Source: Euonymus europaeus
Lineage: Eukaryota; Streptophyta; Magnoliopsida; Celastrales; Celastraceae
DNA length: 64,000 bases
Assembly (NCBI GenBank): GCA_963580455.1
Contig: OY756969.1
Location: forward strand, 13,364,760-13,428,759
Reading direction: 5' to 3'
A program made the translations under genes and the position numbers. The notes beneath the pieces were generated by a model that was not told the origin of the DNA, did not search any database, and saw only the letters and a program-made list of their open reading frames with translations. Shown one piece after another: positions 1 through 11,530 of this stretch; positions within the stretch are counted from its first letter, which is position 1; each line of letters starts with the position of its first letter.

Positions 1-1440
1 CAAATTTTACGAGTATAAAGCTTGGTAGATTATTTCGATGCCAAAACACCAACTTCCTAGCAAATGGACAAAACTGTTAAAAGCTGCTCCATAGAAAGAG
101 TTGAGCAACTTCGGACCATCAAAGTTGCTCGGGGTACACTTTTTATTGTTCGTCTATGTCAAATTCTACGAGTATAAGCTTGTAGATTATTTCGATGTCT
201 AAACACCAACTTTCTATGACAAATGGACAAAAAACCGTTAAAAGCACCTCCATAGAGATAGTGAAGCAACTTCAGACTTTGAAAGTTGCTCGATGTACAC
301 TTTTTATTGGTATTTTATGTGAAATTTTACGAGTATAAGCTTCCTATATTATTTCGATGACAAAACATCAGCTTTCTATGACAAATGGACAAACACCGTT
401 AAAAGCTCCTCCATAGAGAGAGTTGAGCTACTTCGGACCATCAAAGTTGCTCGGGGTACACTTTTATTGTTCTTCTATGTCAAATTTTACAAGTATAAGA
501 TTCCTAGATTATTTCGATGTCAAAATAGCAAGTTTCTATGACAAATGGACAAAACCTTTAAAAGCACCTCCGTAGAGAGAGTTGAGGAACTTCGGACCAT
601 CAAAGTTGCTCGGTGTACACTTTTATTGTTCTTCTACATGAAATTTTACGAGTATAAGCTTCCTAGTTTATTTCGATGCCAAAACACCAAGTTTCTATGA
701 CAAATGCACAAAACAGTTAAAAGCTGCTCCATAGAGAGAGTTGAGCAAATTCGGACCATCAAAGTTGCTCGGTGTAAACTTTTAAACGTTCTTTTATGTC
801 AAATTTTACGAGTATAAAATTTCTAGATTATTTCGATGTCAAAATAGCAAGTTTCTATGATAAAAGGACAAAACTGTTAAAAGCTCCTCCATAGAGAGAG
901 TTGAGCAACTTCGGACCATCAAAGTTGCTCGGTGTACACTTTTATTGTTCTTCTATGTGAAATTTTACGAGTATAACTTCCTAGATTATTTCGATGCCAA
1001 AACAACAACTTTCTATGACAAATGCACAAAACTGTTAAAAGCTCCTCGATAGAGAGAGTTGAGCAAATTCGGACCATCAAAGTTGCTCAGGGTACACTTT
1101 TAACTGTTTTTCTATGTCAAATTTTACGAGTATAAAACTTGCTAGATTATTTCGATGCCAAAACACTAACTTTCTATGATAAATTGACAAAACCATTAAA
1201 AGCTTCTCCATAGAGATAGTGGAGCAACTTCAGACTTTGAAAGTTGCTCGATGTACACTTTTTATTGGTCTTTGATATGAAATTTTACGAGTATAAGCTT
1301 CCTATATTATTTCGATGACAAAACATCAGCATTCTATGACAAATCGACAAACACCGTTAAAAGCTCCTCCATAGAGAGAGTTGAGCTACTTCGGACCATC
1401 AAAGTTGCTCGGGGTACACTTTTATTGTTCTTCTATGTCA
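1..1440 (+). repeat. Left flank, S/T-type satellite block
   Basis: About nine diverged monomers. The first is S type (TTCCTAGCAAATGG near position 50). T-type units (GACAAAACATCAGC) follow at 359 and 1317, that is 958 bp or six monomers apart. Between them the order is an AGATTCC unit, a CCTAGTTTATT unit, an AAATTTCTAG unit, a short ACTTCC unit with AACAACAAC, and a unit with GATAAATTGAC. The same order reappears near 53.2-54.5 kb. No gene or non-satellite sequence is seen. Confidence 0.85.
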
Positions 1441-2338
1441 AATTTTACAAGTATAAGATTCCTAGATTATTTCGATGTCAAAATAGCAAGTTTCTATGAC
1501 AAATTGACAAAATCTTTAAAAGCACATCCGTAGAGAGAGTTGAGGAACTTCGGACCATCAAAGTTGCTCGGTGTACACTTTTATTGTTCTTCTATGTGAA
1601 ATTTTACGAGTATAAGCTTCCTAGTTTATTTCGATGCCAAAACACCAAGTTTCTATGACAAATGCACAAAACAGTTAAAAGCTGCTCCATAGAGAGAGTT
1701 GAACAAATTTGGACCATCAAAGTTGCTCGGTGTACACTTTTAAATGTTCTTCTATGTCAAATTTTATGAGTATAGGATTCCTAAATTATTTCGATGTCAA
1801 AACAGAAAGTTTCTATGATAAAAGGACAAAACCGTTAAAAGCTCCTTCATAGAGAGAGTTGAGCAACTTCAGACCATCAAAGTTGCTCGGTGTACACTTT
1901 TATTGTTCTTCTATGTGAAATTTTACGAGTATAACTTCCTAGATTATTTCGATCCCAAAACAGTAACTTTCTATGACAAATGCACAAAACAGTTAAAAGC
2001 TCCTCGATAGAGAGAGTTGAGCAAATTCGGACCATCAAAGTTGCTCGGGGTACACTTTTAATTGTTTTCTATGTCAAATTTTACGAGTATATAACTTGTT
2101 AGATTATTTCGATGCCAAAACACCGATTTTCTATGATAAATGGACAAAACCGTTAAAAGCTCCTCTACAGAGAGAGTTGAGCAACTTCGAACCATCAAAG
2201 TTGCTAGAGGTATACTTTTTATTATTCTTCTATGTCAAATTCTACGAGTATAAGCTTGCTAGATTATTTCGATACCGAAACACCAACTTTCTATGACAAA
2301 TGGACAAAACCTTTAAAAGATCCTCCATAGAGAGAGTT

Positions 2339-2366
2339 GAGCAACTTCGGACCATCAAAGTTGCTC
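2339..2366. repeat. Dyad symmetry inside the monomer (9-bp arms, 10-bp spacer)
   Basis: GAGCAACTT at the left is the exact reverse complement of AAGTTGCTC at the right, separated by ten bases. The element is present in nearly every monomer. Units ending in GTTGCTCGG keep nine paired bases, and those with GTTGCTAGAGG keep eight. Units with GAGCAAATTC, GAGGAACTTC or GAGCTACTTC have one mismatch in the left arm. Short dyads able to form hairpins or cruciforms have been described in several centromeric satellites that lack CENP-B boxes. Whether this one forms a structure or binds a protein is not known. Confidence 0.85.
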
Positions 2367-2411
2367 GGTGTACACTTTTATTGTTCTTCTATGTGAAATT
2401 TTACGAGTATA

Positions 2412-2571
2412 AGCTTCCTAGATTATTTCGATGTCAAAACAGAAAGTTTCTATGACAAATGGACAAAACAGTTAAAAGCTCCTCCATAGAGAGAGTTGAG
2501 AAAACTCGGACCATCAAAGTTGCTCGGGGTACACTTTTAACTGTTTTTCTATGTCAAATTTTACGAGTATA
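2412..2571 (+). repeat. Representative single monomer (160 bp, m14 subtype)
   Basis: This is one full unit, counted from just after one GAGTATA to just after the next. It starts AGCTTCCTAG, so it carries a HindIII site (AAGCTT) across its boundary. It contains a TCGA (TaqI) in ATTTCGATG, the ACAAAACAGTTAAAAG box, and the ATCAAAGTTGCTC segment. Most monomers in the window vary from this by roughly 5-20% by eye. Indels are short and cluster at the start of the unit, in A-runs after TGGAC, and in the TTATTGTTCTTC tract. Confidence 0.93.
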
Positions 2572-3530
2572 AAACTTGCTAGATTATTTCGATGCCAAAA
2601 CACCAACTTTCTATGACAAATGGACAAAACCGTTAAAAAGCTGCTGCTTAGAGAGAGTTGAGCAAATTCGGACCATCAAAGTTGCTTGGGGTACACTTTT
2701 AAATGTTCTTCTATGTCAAATTTTACGAGTATAAGATTCCTAGATTATTTCGATGTCAAAATAGCAAGTTTCTATGACAAATGGACAAAACTGTTAAAAG
2801 CACATCCATAGAAAGAGTTGAGGAACTTCGGACCATCAAAGTTGCTCGGTGTACACTTTTATTGTCTTCTATGTCAAAATTTACGAGTATAGGCTTCCTA
2901 GATTATTTCGATGCCAAAACACCGAGTTTCTATGACAATTGCACAAAACAGTTAAAAGCTCCTCGATAGAGAGAGTTGAGCAAATTCGAACCATCAAAGT
3001 TGCTCGGGGTACACTTTTAACTGTTCTTCTATGTCAAATTTTACGAGTATAAAACTTGCTAGATTATTTCGATGCCAAAACACCAACTTTCTATGATAAA
3101 TGGACAAAACCGTTAAAAGCTCCTCCATAGAGAGAGTTGAGTAACTTCGAACCATCAAAATTGCTAGAGGTACACTTTTTATTATTCTTCTATGTCAAAT
3201 TTTATGAGTATAAGCTTGGTAGATTATTTCGATGCCAAAACACCAACTTTCTATGACAAATGGACAAAACCGTTAAAAGCACCTCCATAGAGATAGTGGA
3301 GCAACTTCGAACAATCAAAGTTGCTAGAGGTAGACTTTTTATTTTTCTTCTATGTCAAATTTTACGAGTATTAAGCTTGGTAGATTATTTCGATTGGAAA
3401 ACACCGACTTTCTATGATAAATGGACAAAACCGTTAAAAGCACCTCCATAGAGATAGTGGAGCAACTTCGAACCATAAAAGTTGCTAGAGGTACACTTTT
3501 TATTATTCTTCTATGTCAAATTTTTCGAGT

Positions 3531-4701
3531 ATAAGCTTGGTAGATTATTTCGATGCCAAAACACCAACTTTCTATGACAAATGGACAAAACCGTTAAAAG
3601 CTCCTCCATAGAGAGAGTTGAGCAACTTCGAACCATCAAAGTTTCTAGAGGTACACTTTTTATTTTTCTTCTATGTCAAATTTTACGTGTATAAAGCTTG
3701 GTGGATTATTTCGATGCCAAAACACCAACTTCCTAGCAAATGGACAAAACTGTTAAAAGCTGCTCCATAGAGAGAGTTGAGCAACTTCGAACCATCGATG
3801 TTGCTCGTGGTACACTTTTTATTGTTCGTCTAGGTCAAATTCTACGAGTATAAGCTTCCTAGATTATTTCGATGCCAAAACACCGAGTTTCTATTTCAAA
3901 TGCACAAAACAGTTAAAAGCTCCTCGATAGAGAGAGTTGAGCAAATTCGAACCATCAAAGTTGCTCGGGGTATACTTTTAACTGTTCTTCTATGTCAAAT
4001 TTTACAAGTATAAAACTTGCTAGATTATTTCGATGCCAAAACACCAACTTTCTATGATAAATGGACAAAACCGTTAAAAGCATCTCCATAGAGATAGTGG
4101 AGCAACTTCAGACTGTGAAAGTTGCTCGATGTACACTTTTTATTGGTCTTTTATGTGAAATTTTACGAGTATAAGCTTCCTATATTATTTCGATGACAAA
4201 ACATCAGCTTTCTATGACAAATAGACAACACCGCTAAAAGCTCCTCCATAGAGAGAGTTGAGCTACTTCGGACCATCAAAGTTGCTCGGGGTACACTTTT
4301 ATTGTTCTTCTATGTCAAATTCTACGAGTATAAGCTTCCTAGATTATTTCGATGCCAAAACACCGAGTTTCTATGACAAATGCACAAAACTGTTAAAAGC
4401 TCCTCGATAGAGAGAGTTGAGCAAATTCGAACCATCAAAGTTGCTCGGGGTACACTTTTAACTGTTCTTCTATGTCAAATTTTATGAGTATAAAACTTGC
4501 TAGATTATTTCGATGCCAAAACACCCACTTTCTATGATAAATGGAAAAAAACCGTTAAAAGCTTCTCCATAGAGAGAGTTGAGCAACTTCGAACCATCAA
4601 AGTTGCTAGAGGTACACTTTTTATTATTCTTCTATGTCAAATTTTACGAGTATAAGCTTGGTAGATTATTTCGATGCCAAAACACGAACTTTCTATGACA
4701 A
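3531..4701 (+). repeat. Satellite monomers leading into the 13/8-mer HOR
   Basis: About seven monomers with an S unit near 3730, a unit with the rare GAGTTTCTATTTC variant near 3890, a T unit at 4195 and a unit with CACCCACTTTC near 4526. All of these recur in the 13-monomer HOR downstream, so the homology to it begins inside this stretch, from about 4.09 kb. No gene is seen. Confidence 0.8.
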
Positions 4702-6784
4702 ATGGACAAAACCGTTAAAAGCACCTCCATAGAGATAGTGGAGCAACTTCGAACAATCAAAGTTGCTAGAGGTAGACTTTTTATTATTCTTCTATGTCAA
4801 ATTTTACGAATATTAAGCTTGGTAGATTATTTCGATGCGAAAACCCCGACTTTCTATGATAAATGGACAAAACCGTTAAAAGCACCTCCATAGAGATAGT
4901 GGAGCAACTTCGAACCATCAAAGTTGCTAGAGGTACACTTTTTATTATTCTTCTATGTCAAATTTTTCGAGTATAAGCTTGGTAGATTATTTCGATGCCA
5001 AAACACCAACTTTCTATGACAAATGGACAAAACCGTTAAAAGCTCCTCCATAGAGAGAGTTGAGCAACTTCGAACCATCAAAGTTTCTAGAGGTACACGT
5101 TTTATTATTCTTCTATGTCAAATTTTACGAGTATAAAGCTTGGTAGATTATTTTGATGCCAAAACACCAACTTCCTAGCAAATGGACAAAACTGTTAAAA
5201 GCTGCTCCATAGAGAGAGTTGAGCAACTTCGAACCATCGATGTTGCTCGTGGTACTCTTTTTATTGTTCGTCTAGGTCAAATTCTACGAGTATAAGCTTC
5301 CTAGATTATTTCGATGCCAAAACACCGAGTTTCTATTTCAAATGCACAAAACAGTTAAAAGCTCCTCGATAGAGAGAGTTGAGCAAATTCGAACCATCAA
5401 AGTTGCTCGGGGTACACTTTTTACTGTTCTTCTATGTCAAATTTTACAAGTAAAAAACTTGCTAGATTATTTCGATGCCAAAACACCAACTTTCTATGAT
5501 AAATGGACAAAACCGTTAAAAGCTTCTCCATGGAGAGAGTTGAGCAACTTCGAACCATCAAAGTTGCTTGAGGTACACTTTTTATTATTCTTCTATGTCA
5601 AATTTTACGAGTATAAGCTTCCTAGATTATTTCGATGCCAAAACACCGAGTTTCTATGACAAATGCACAAAACTGTTAAAAGCTCTTCGATAGAGAGAGT
5701 TGAGCAAATTCGGACCATCAAAGTTGCTCGGGGTACACTTTTAATTGTTTTTCTATGTCAAATTTTACGCGTATATAACTTGTTAGATTATTTCGATGCC
5801 AAAACACCAACTTTCTATGACAAATGGACAAAACCGTTAAAAGCCCCTCCATAGAGAGAGTTGAGCAACTTCGAACCATCAAAGTTGCTTGAGGTACACT
5901 TTTTATTATTCTTCTATGTCAAATTTTACGAGTATAAAGCTTGGTAGATTATTTCGATGCCAAAACACCAACTTCCTAGCAAATGGACAAAACTGTTAAA
6001 AGCTGCTCCATAGAGAGTGTTGAGCAACTTCGGACCATCAAAATTGCTCGGGGTACACTTTTTATTGTTCGTCTATGTCAAATTCTACGAGTATAAGCTT
6101 GTAGATTATTTCGATGCCAAAACACCAACTTTCTATGACAAATGGACAAAAAACCGTTAAAAGCACCTCCATAGAGATAGTGGAGCAACTTCAGACTGTG
6201 AAAGTTGCTCGATGTACACTTTTTATTGGTCTTTTATGTGAAATTTTACGAGTATAAGCTTCCTATATTATTTCGATGACAAAACATCAGCTTTCTATGA
6301 CAAATAGACAACACCGCTAAAAGCTCGTCCATAGAGAGAGTTGAGCTACTTCGGACCATCAAAGTCGCTCGGGGTACACTTTTATTGTTCTTCTATGTCA
6401 AATTCTACGAGTATAAGCTTCCTAGATTATTTCGATGCCAAAACACCGAGTTTCTATGACAAATGCACAAAACAGTTAAAAGCTCCTCGATAGAGAGAGT
6501 TGAGCAAATTCGAACCATCAAAGTTGATCGGGGTACAGTTTTAACTGTTCTTCTATGTCAAATTTTATGAGTATAAAACTTGCTAGATTATTTCGATGCC
6601 AAAACACCCACTTTCTATGATAAATGGAAAAAAACCGTTAAAAGCTCCTCTATAGAGAGAGTTGAGCAACTTCGAACCATCAAAGTTGCTAGAGGTACAC
6701 TTTTTATTATTCTTCTATGTCAAATTTTACGAGTATAAGCTTGGTAGATTATTTCGATGCCAAAACACAAACTTTCTATGACAA
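4702..6784 (+). repeat. 13-monomer HOR copy, left flank (2083 bp)
   Basis: Measured from the ATGGACAAAACCG anchor of an m4-like unit (GGTAGACTTT variant) to the next such anchor. The order holds an m5-like GATGCGAAAACCCC unit, S units near 5168 and 5967, the GAGTTTCTATTTC unit near 5328, a TTGTTAGATT unit, a GCTTGTAGATT unit, a T unit at 6278 and a CACCCACTTTC unit near 6605. The copy at 8068-10150 has the same length and order, which makes this a true HOR and not chance similarity of monomers. Confidence 0.88.
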
Positions 6785-8067
6785 ATGGACAAAACCGTTA
6801 AAAGCACCTCCATAGAGATAGTGGAGCAACTTCGAACAATCAAAGTTGCTAGAGGTAGACTTTTTATTATTCTTCTATGTCAAATTTTACGAGTATTAAG
6901 CTTGGTAGATTATTTCGATGCGAAAACCCCGACTTTCTATGATAAATGGACAAAACCGTTAAAAGCACCTCCATAGAGATAGTGGAGAAACTTCGAACCA
7001 TCAAAGTTGCTAGAGGTACACCTTTTATTATTCTTCTATGTCAAATTTTTCGAGTATAAGCTTGGTAGATTATTTCGATGCCAAAACACCAACTTTCTAT
7101 GACAAATGGACAAAACCGTTAAAAGCTCCTCCATAGAGAGAGTTGAGCAACTTCGAACCATCAAAGTTTCTAGAGGTACACGTTTTATTATTCTTCTATG
7201 TCAAATTTTACGAGTATAAAGCTTGGTAGTTATTTCGATGCCAAAACACCAACTTCCTAGCAAATGGACAAAGCTGTTAAAAGCTGCTCCATAGAGAGAG
7301 TTGAGCAACTTCGAACCATCGATGTTGCTCGTGGTACACTTTTTATTGTTCGTCTAGGTCAAATTCTACGAGTATAAGCTTCCTAGATTATTTCGATGCC
7401 AAAACACCGAGTTTCTATTTCAAATGCGCAAAACAGTTAAAAGCTCCTCGATAGAGAGAGTTGAGCAAATTCGAACCATCAAAGTTGCTCGGGGTACACT
7501 TTTTACTGTTCTTCTATGTCAAATTTTACAAGTAAAAAACTTGCTAGATTATTTCGATGCCAAAACACCAAATTTCTATGATAAATGGACAAAACCGTTA
7601 AAAGCTTCTCCATGGAGAGAGTTGAGCAACTTCGAACCATCAAAGTTGCTTGAGGTACACTTTTTATTATTCTTCTATGTCAAATTTTACGAGTATAAGC
7701 TTCCTAGATTATTTCGATGCAAAAACACCGAGTTTCTATGACAAATGCACAAAACAGTTAAAAGCTCCTCGATAGAGAGAGTTGAGCAAATTCGAACCAT
7801 CAAAGTTGCTCGGGGTACAGTTTTAACTGTTCTTCTATGTCAAATTTTATGAGTATAAAACTTGCTAGATTATTTCGATGCCAAAACACCCACTTTCTAT
7901 GATAAATGGAAAAAAAACCGTTAAAAGCTTCTCCATAGAGAGAGTTGAGCAACTTCGAACCATCAAAGTTGCTAGAGTTACACTTTTTATTATTCTTCTA
8001 TGTCAAATTTTACGAGTATAAGCTTGGTAGATTATTTCGATGCCAAAACACGAACTTTCTATGACAA
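6785..8067 (+). repeat. 8-monomer HOR copy, a 13-mer with five monomers deleted (1283 bp)
   Basis: The order follows the 13-mer as far as the GAGTTTCTATG unit near 7730, then jumps straight to the CACCCACTTTC unit near 7888. The five units with TTGTTAGATT, S, GCTTGTAGATT, T and one CACCGAG are missing. The joining monomer at about 7700-7855 carries GGTACAGTTTTAAC, otherwise seen in the last CACCGAG unit of the 13-mer (near 6535). That fits unequal exchange between two similar CACCGAG units five monomers apart. Confidence 0.85.
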
Positions 8068-10150
8068 ATGGACAAAACCGTTAAAAGCACCTCCATAGAG
8101 ATAGTGGAGCAACTTCGAACAATCAAAGTTGCTAGAGGTAGACTTTTTATTATTCTTCTATGTCAAATTTTACGAGTATTAAGCTTGGTAGATTATTTCG
8201 ATGCGAAAACCCCGACTTTCTATGATAAATGGACAAAACCGTTAAAAGCACCTCCATAGAGATAGTGGAGCAACTTCGAACCATCAAAGTTGCTAGAGGT
8301 ACACTTTTTATTATTCTTCTATGTCAAATTTTTCGAGTATAAGCTTGGTAGATTATTTCGATGCCAAAACACCAACTTTCTATGACAAATGGACAAAACC
8401 GTTAAAAGCTCCTCCATAGAGAGAGTTGAGCAACTTCGAACCATCAAAGTTTCTAGAGGTACACGTTTTATTATTCTTCTATGTCAAATTTTACGAGTAT
8501 AAAGCTTGGTAGATTATTTCGATGCCAAAACACCAACTTCCTAGCAAATGGACAAAGCTGTTAAAAGCTGCTCCATAGAGAGAGTTGAGCAACTTCGAAC
8601 CATCGATGTTGCTCGTGGTACACTTTTTATTGTTCGTCTAGGTCAAATTCTACGAGTATAAGCTTCCTAGATTATTTCGATGCCAAAACACCGAGTTTCT
8701 ATTTCAAATGCACAAAACAGTTAAAAGCTCCTCGATAGAGAGAGTTGAGCAAATTCGAACCATCAAAGTTGCTCGGGGTACACTTTTTACTGTTCTTCTA
8801 TGTCAAATTTTACAAGTATAAAACTTGCTAGATTATTTCGATGCCAAAACACCAACTTTCTATGATAAATGGACAAAACCGTTAAAAGCTTCTCCATGGA
8901 GAGAGTTGAGCAACTTCGAACCATCAAAGTTGCTTGAGGTACACTTTTTATTATTCTTCTATGTCAAATTTTACGAGTATAAGCTTCCTAGATTATTTCG
9001 ATGCCAAAACACCGAGTTTCTATGACAAATGCAAAAAACAGTTAAAAGCTCTTCGATGGAGAGAGTTGAGCAAATTCGGACCATCAAAGTTGCTCGGGGT
9101 ACACTTTTAATTGTTTTTCTATGTCAAATTTTACTAGTATATAACTTGTTAGAATATTTCGATGCCAAAACACCAACTTTCTATGACAAATGGACAAAAC
9201 CGTTAAAAGCCCCTCCATAGAGAGAGTTGAGCAACTTCGAACCATCAAAGTTGCTTGAGGTACACTTTTTATTATTCTTCTATGTCAAATTTTACGAGTA
9301 TAAAGCTTGGTAGATTATTTCGATGCCAAAACACCAACTTCCTAGCAAATGGACAAAACTGTTAAAAGCTGCTCCATAGAGAGAGTTGAGCAACTTCGGA
9401 CCATCAAAATTGCTCGTGGTACACTTTTTATTGTTCGTCTATGTCAAATTCTACGAGTATAAGCTTGTAGATTATTTCGATGCCAAAACACCAACTTTCT
9501 ATGACAAATGGACAAAAAACCGTTAAAAGCATCTCCATAGAGATAGTAGAGCAACTTCAGACTGTGAAAGTTGCTCGATGTACACTTTTTATTGGTCTTT
9601 TATGTGAAATTTTACGAGTATAAGCTTCCTATATTATTTCGATGACAAAACATCAGCTTTCTATGACAAATAGACAACACCGCTAAAAGCTCCTCCATAG
9701 AGAGAGTTGAGCTACTTCGGACCATCAAAGTTGCTCGGGGTACACTTTTATTGTTCTTCTATGTCAAATTCTACGAGTATAAGCTTCCTAGATTATTTCG
9801 ATGCCAAAACACCGAGTTTCTATGACAAATGCACAAAACAGTTGAAAGCTCCTCGATAGAGAGAGTTGAGCAAATTCGAACCATCAAAGTTGCTCGGGGT
9901 ACACTTTTAACTGTTCTTCTATGTCAAATTTTATGAGTATAAAACTTGCTAGATTATTTCGATGCCAAAACACCCACTTTCTATGATAAATGGAAAAAAA
10001 CCGTTAAAAGCTCCTCCATAGAGAGAGTTGAGCAACTTCGAACCATCAAAGTTGCTAGAGGTACACTTTTTATTATTCTTCTATGTCAAATTTTACGAGT
10101 ATAAGCTTGGTAGATTATTTCGATGCCAAAACACGAACTTTCTATGACAA
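8068..10150 (+). repeat. 13-monomer HOR copy, left flank (2083 bp)
   Basis: This is the second full copy of the 13-mer, 3366 bp (21 monomers) downstream of the one at 4702. T units at 6278 and 9644 are also 3366 bp apart, so 13+8 behaves as a 21-monomer unit. Private changes are present, such as GCAAAAAACAG near 9031, TTACTAGTATA near 9131 and TAGAATATTTCG near 9150. Confidence 0.88.
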
Positions 10151-11530
10151 ATGGACAAAACCGTTAAAAGCACCTCCATAGAGATAGTGGAGCAACTTCG
10201 AACAATCAAAGTTGCTAGAGGTAGATTTTTTATTATTCTTCTATGTCAAATTTTACGAGTATTAAGCTTGGTAGATTATTTCGATGCGAAAACCCGACTT
10301 TCTATGATAAATGGACAAAACCGTTAAAAGCACCTCCATAGAGATAGTGGAGCAACTTCGAACCATCAAAGTTGCTAGAGGTACACTTTTTATTATTCTT
10401 CTATGTCAAATTTTTCGAGAATAAGCTTGGTAGATTATTTCGATGCCAAAACACTAACTTTCTATGACAAATGGACAAAACCGTTAAAAGCTCCTCCATA
10501 GAGAGAGTTGAGCAAATTCGAACCATCAAAGTTTCTAGAGGTACACTTTTTATTATTCTTCTATGTCAAATTTTACGAGTATAAGCTTGCTAGATTATTT
10601 CGATACCAAAACACCAACTTTCTATGACAAATGGACAAAACCTTTAAAAGATCCTCCATAGAGAGAGTTGACCAACTTCGGACCATCAAAGTTGCTCGGT
10701 GTACACTTTTATTGTTCTTCCATGTGAAATTTTACGAGTATAAGCTTCCTAGATTATTTCGATGTCAAAACAGAAAGTTTCTATGACAAATGGACAAAAC
10801 AGTTAAAAGCTCCTCCATTGAGAGAGTTGAGCAAATTCGAATCATCAAAGTTGCTCGGGGTACACTTTTAACTGTTCTTCTATGTCAAATTTTACGAGTA
10901 TAAAACTTGCTAGATTATTTCGATGCCAAAACACCAACTTTCTATTATAAATGGACAAAACCGTTAAAAGCTACTCCATAGAGAGAGTTGAGTAACTTCG
11001 AACCATCAAAGTTGCTAGAGGTACACTTTTTATTATTCTTCTATGTCAAATTTTACGAGTATAAGCTTGGTAGATTATTTCGATGCCAAAACACGATTTT
11101 TCTATGACAAATGTACAAAACCGTTAAAAGCACCTCCATAGAGATAGTGGAGCAACTTCGAACAATCAAAGTTGCTAGAGGTAGACTTTTTATTATTCTT
11201 CTATGTCAAATTTTACGAGTATTAAGCTTGGTAGATTATTTCGATGCGAAAACACCGACTTTCTATGATAAATGGACAAAACCGTTAAAAGCACCTCCAT
11301 AGAGATAGTGGAGCAACTTCGAACCATCAAAGTTGCTAGAGGTACACTTTTTATTATTCTTCTATGTCAAATTTTTCGAGAATAAGCTTGGTAGATTATT
11401 TCGATGCCAAAACACTAACTTTCTATGACAAATGGACAAAACCGTTAAAAGCTCCTCCATAGAGAGAGTTGAGCAAATTCGAACCATCAAAGTTTCTAGA
11501 GGTACACTTTTTATTATTCTTCTATGTCAA
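10151..11530 (+). repeat. Two 960-bp (6-monomer) related segments
   Basis: The m4-like anchors at 10151 and 11111 are 960 bp apart. Both are followed by an m5-like unit and a unit with GAGAATAAGCTTGG and CACTAAC. That rare pair of changes in each shows a recent 6-monomer duplication. Between them lie m13 (CGATACC near 10602), m14 (AACAGAAAG near 10770) and m3-like units. The first m5-like unit has lost one base in the C-run (GAAAACCCGAC near 10288). Confidence 0.8.

Larger units (their letters stand above)
1450..3530 (+). repeat. Diverged copy of the core HOR order in the left flank
   Basis: Thirteen monomers follow the core order m11-n12-n13-n14-n18-m13-m14-m15-m1-m2-m3-m4-m5. Diagnostics seen are GACAAAATCTTT near 1507, CCTAGTTTATT near 1619, CGATCCC near 1952, CTCTACAG near 2164, CGATACC near 2269, AACAGAAAG near 2440, GCTGCTGCTTAG near 2640 and the m1 anchor at 2781. 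It differs from the core copies by many substitutions and lacks the n15-n17 monomers. I read it as a remnant of the array from which the core was amplified. Confidence 0.75.

Noticed and set aside
3059..3095. CENP-B box in ATTTCGATGCCAAAACACC
   Set aside because: It begins with TTCG like the CENP-B box, but the conserved central A and the CGGG core are missing in all monomer types I read.
9500..9530. Length variation of A-runs (GGACAAAACC, GGACAAAAAACC, GGAAAAAAACC) as regulatory variation
   Set aside because: These are homopolymer length changes typical of slippage or of sequencing error. Some are shared by HOR copies, but nothing suggests function.
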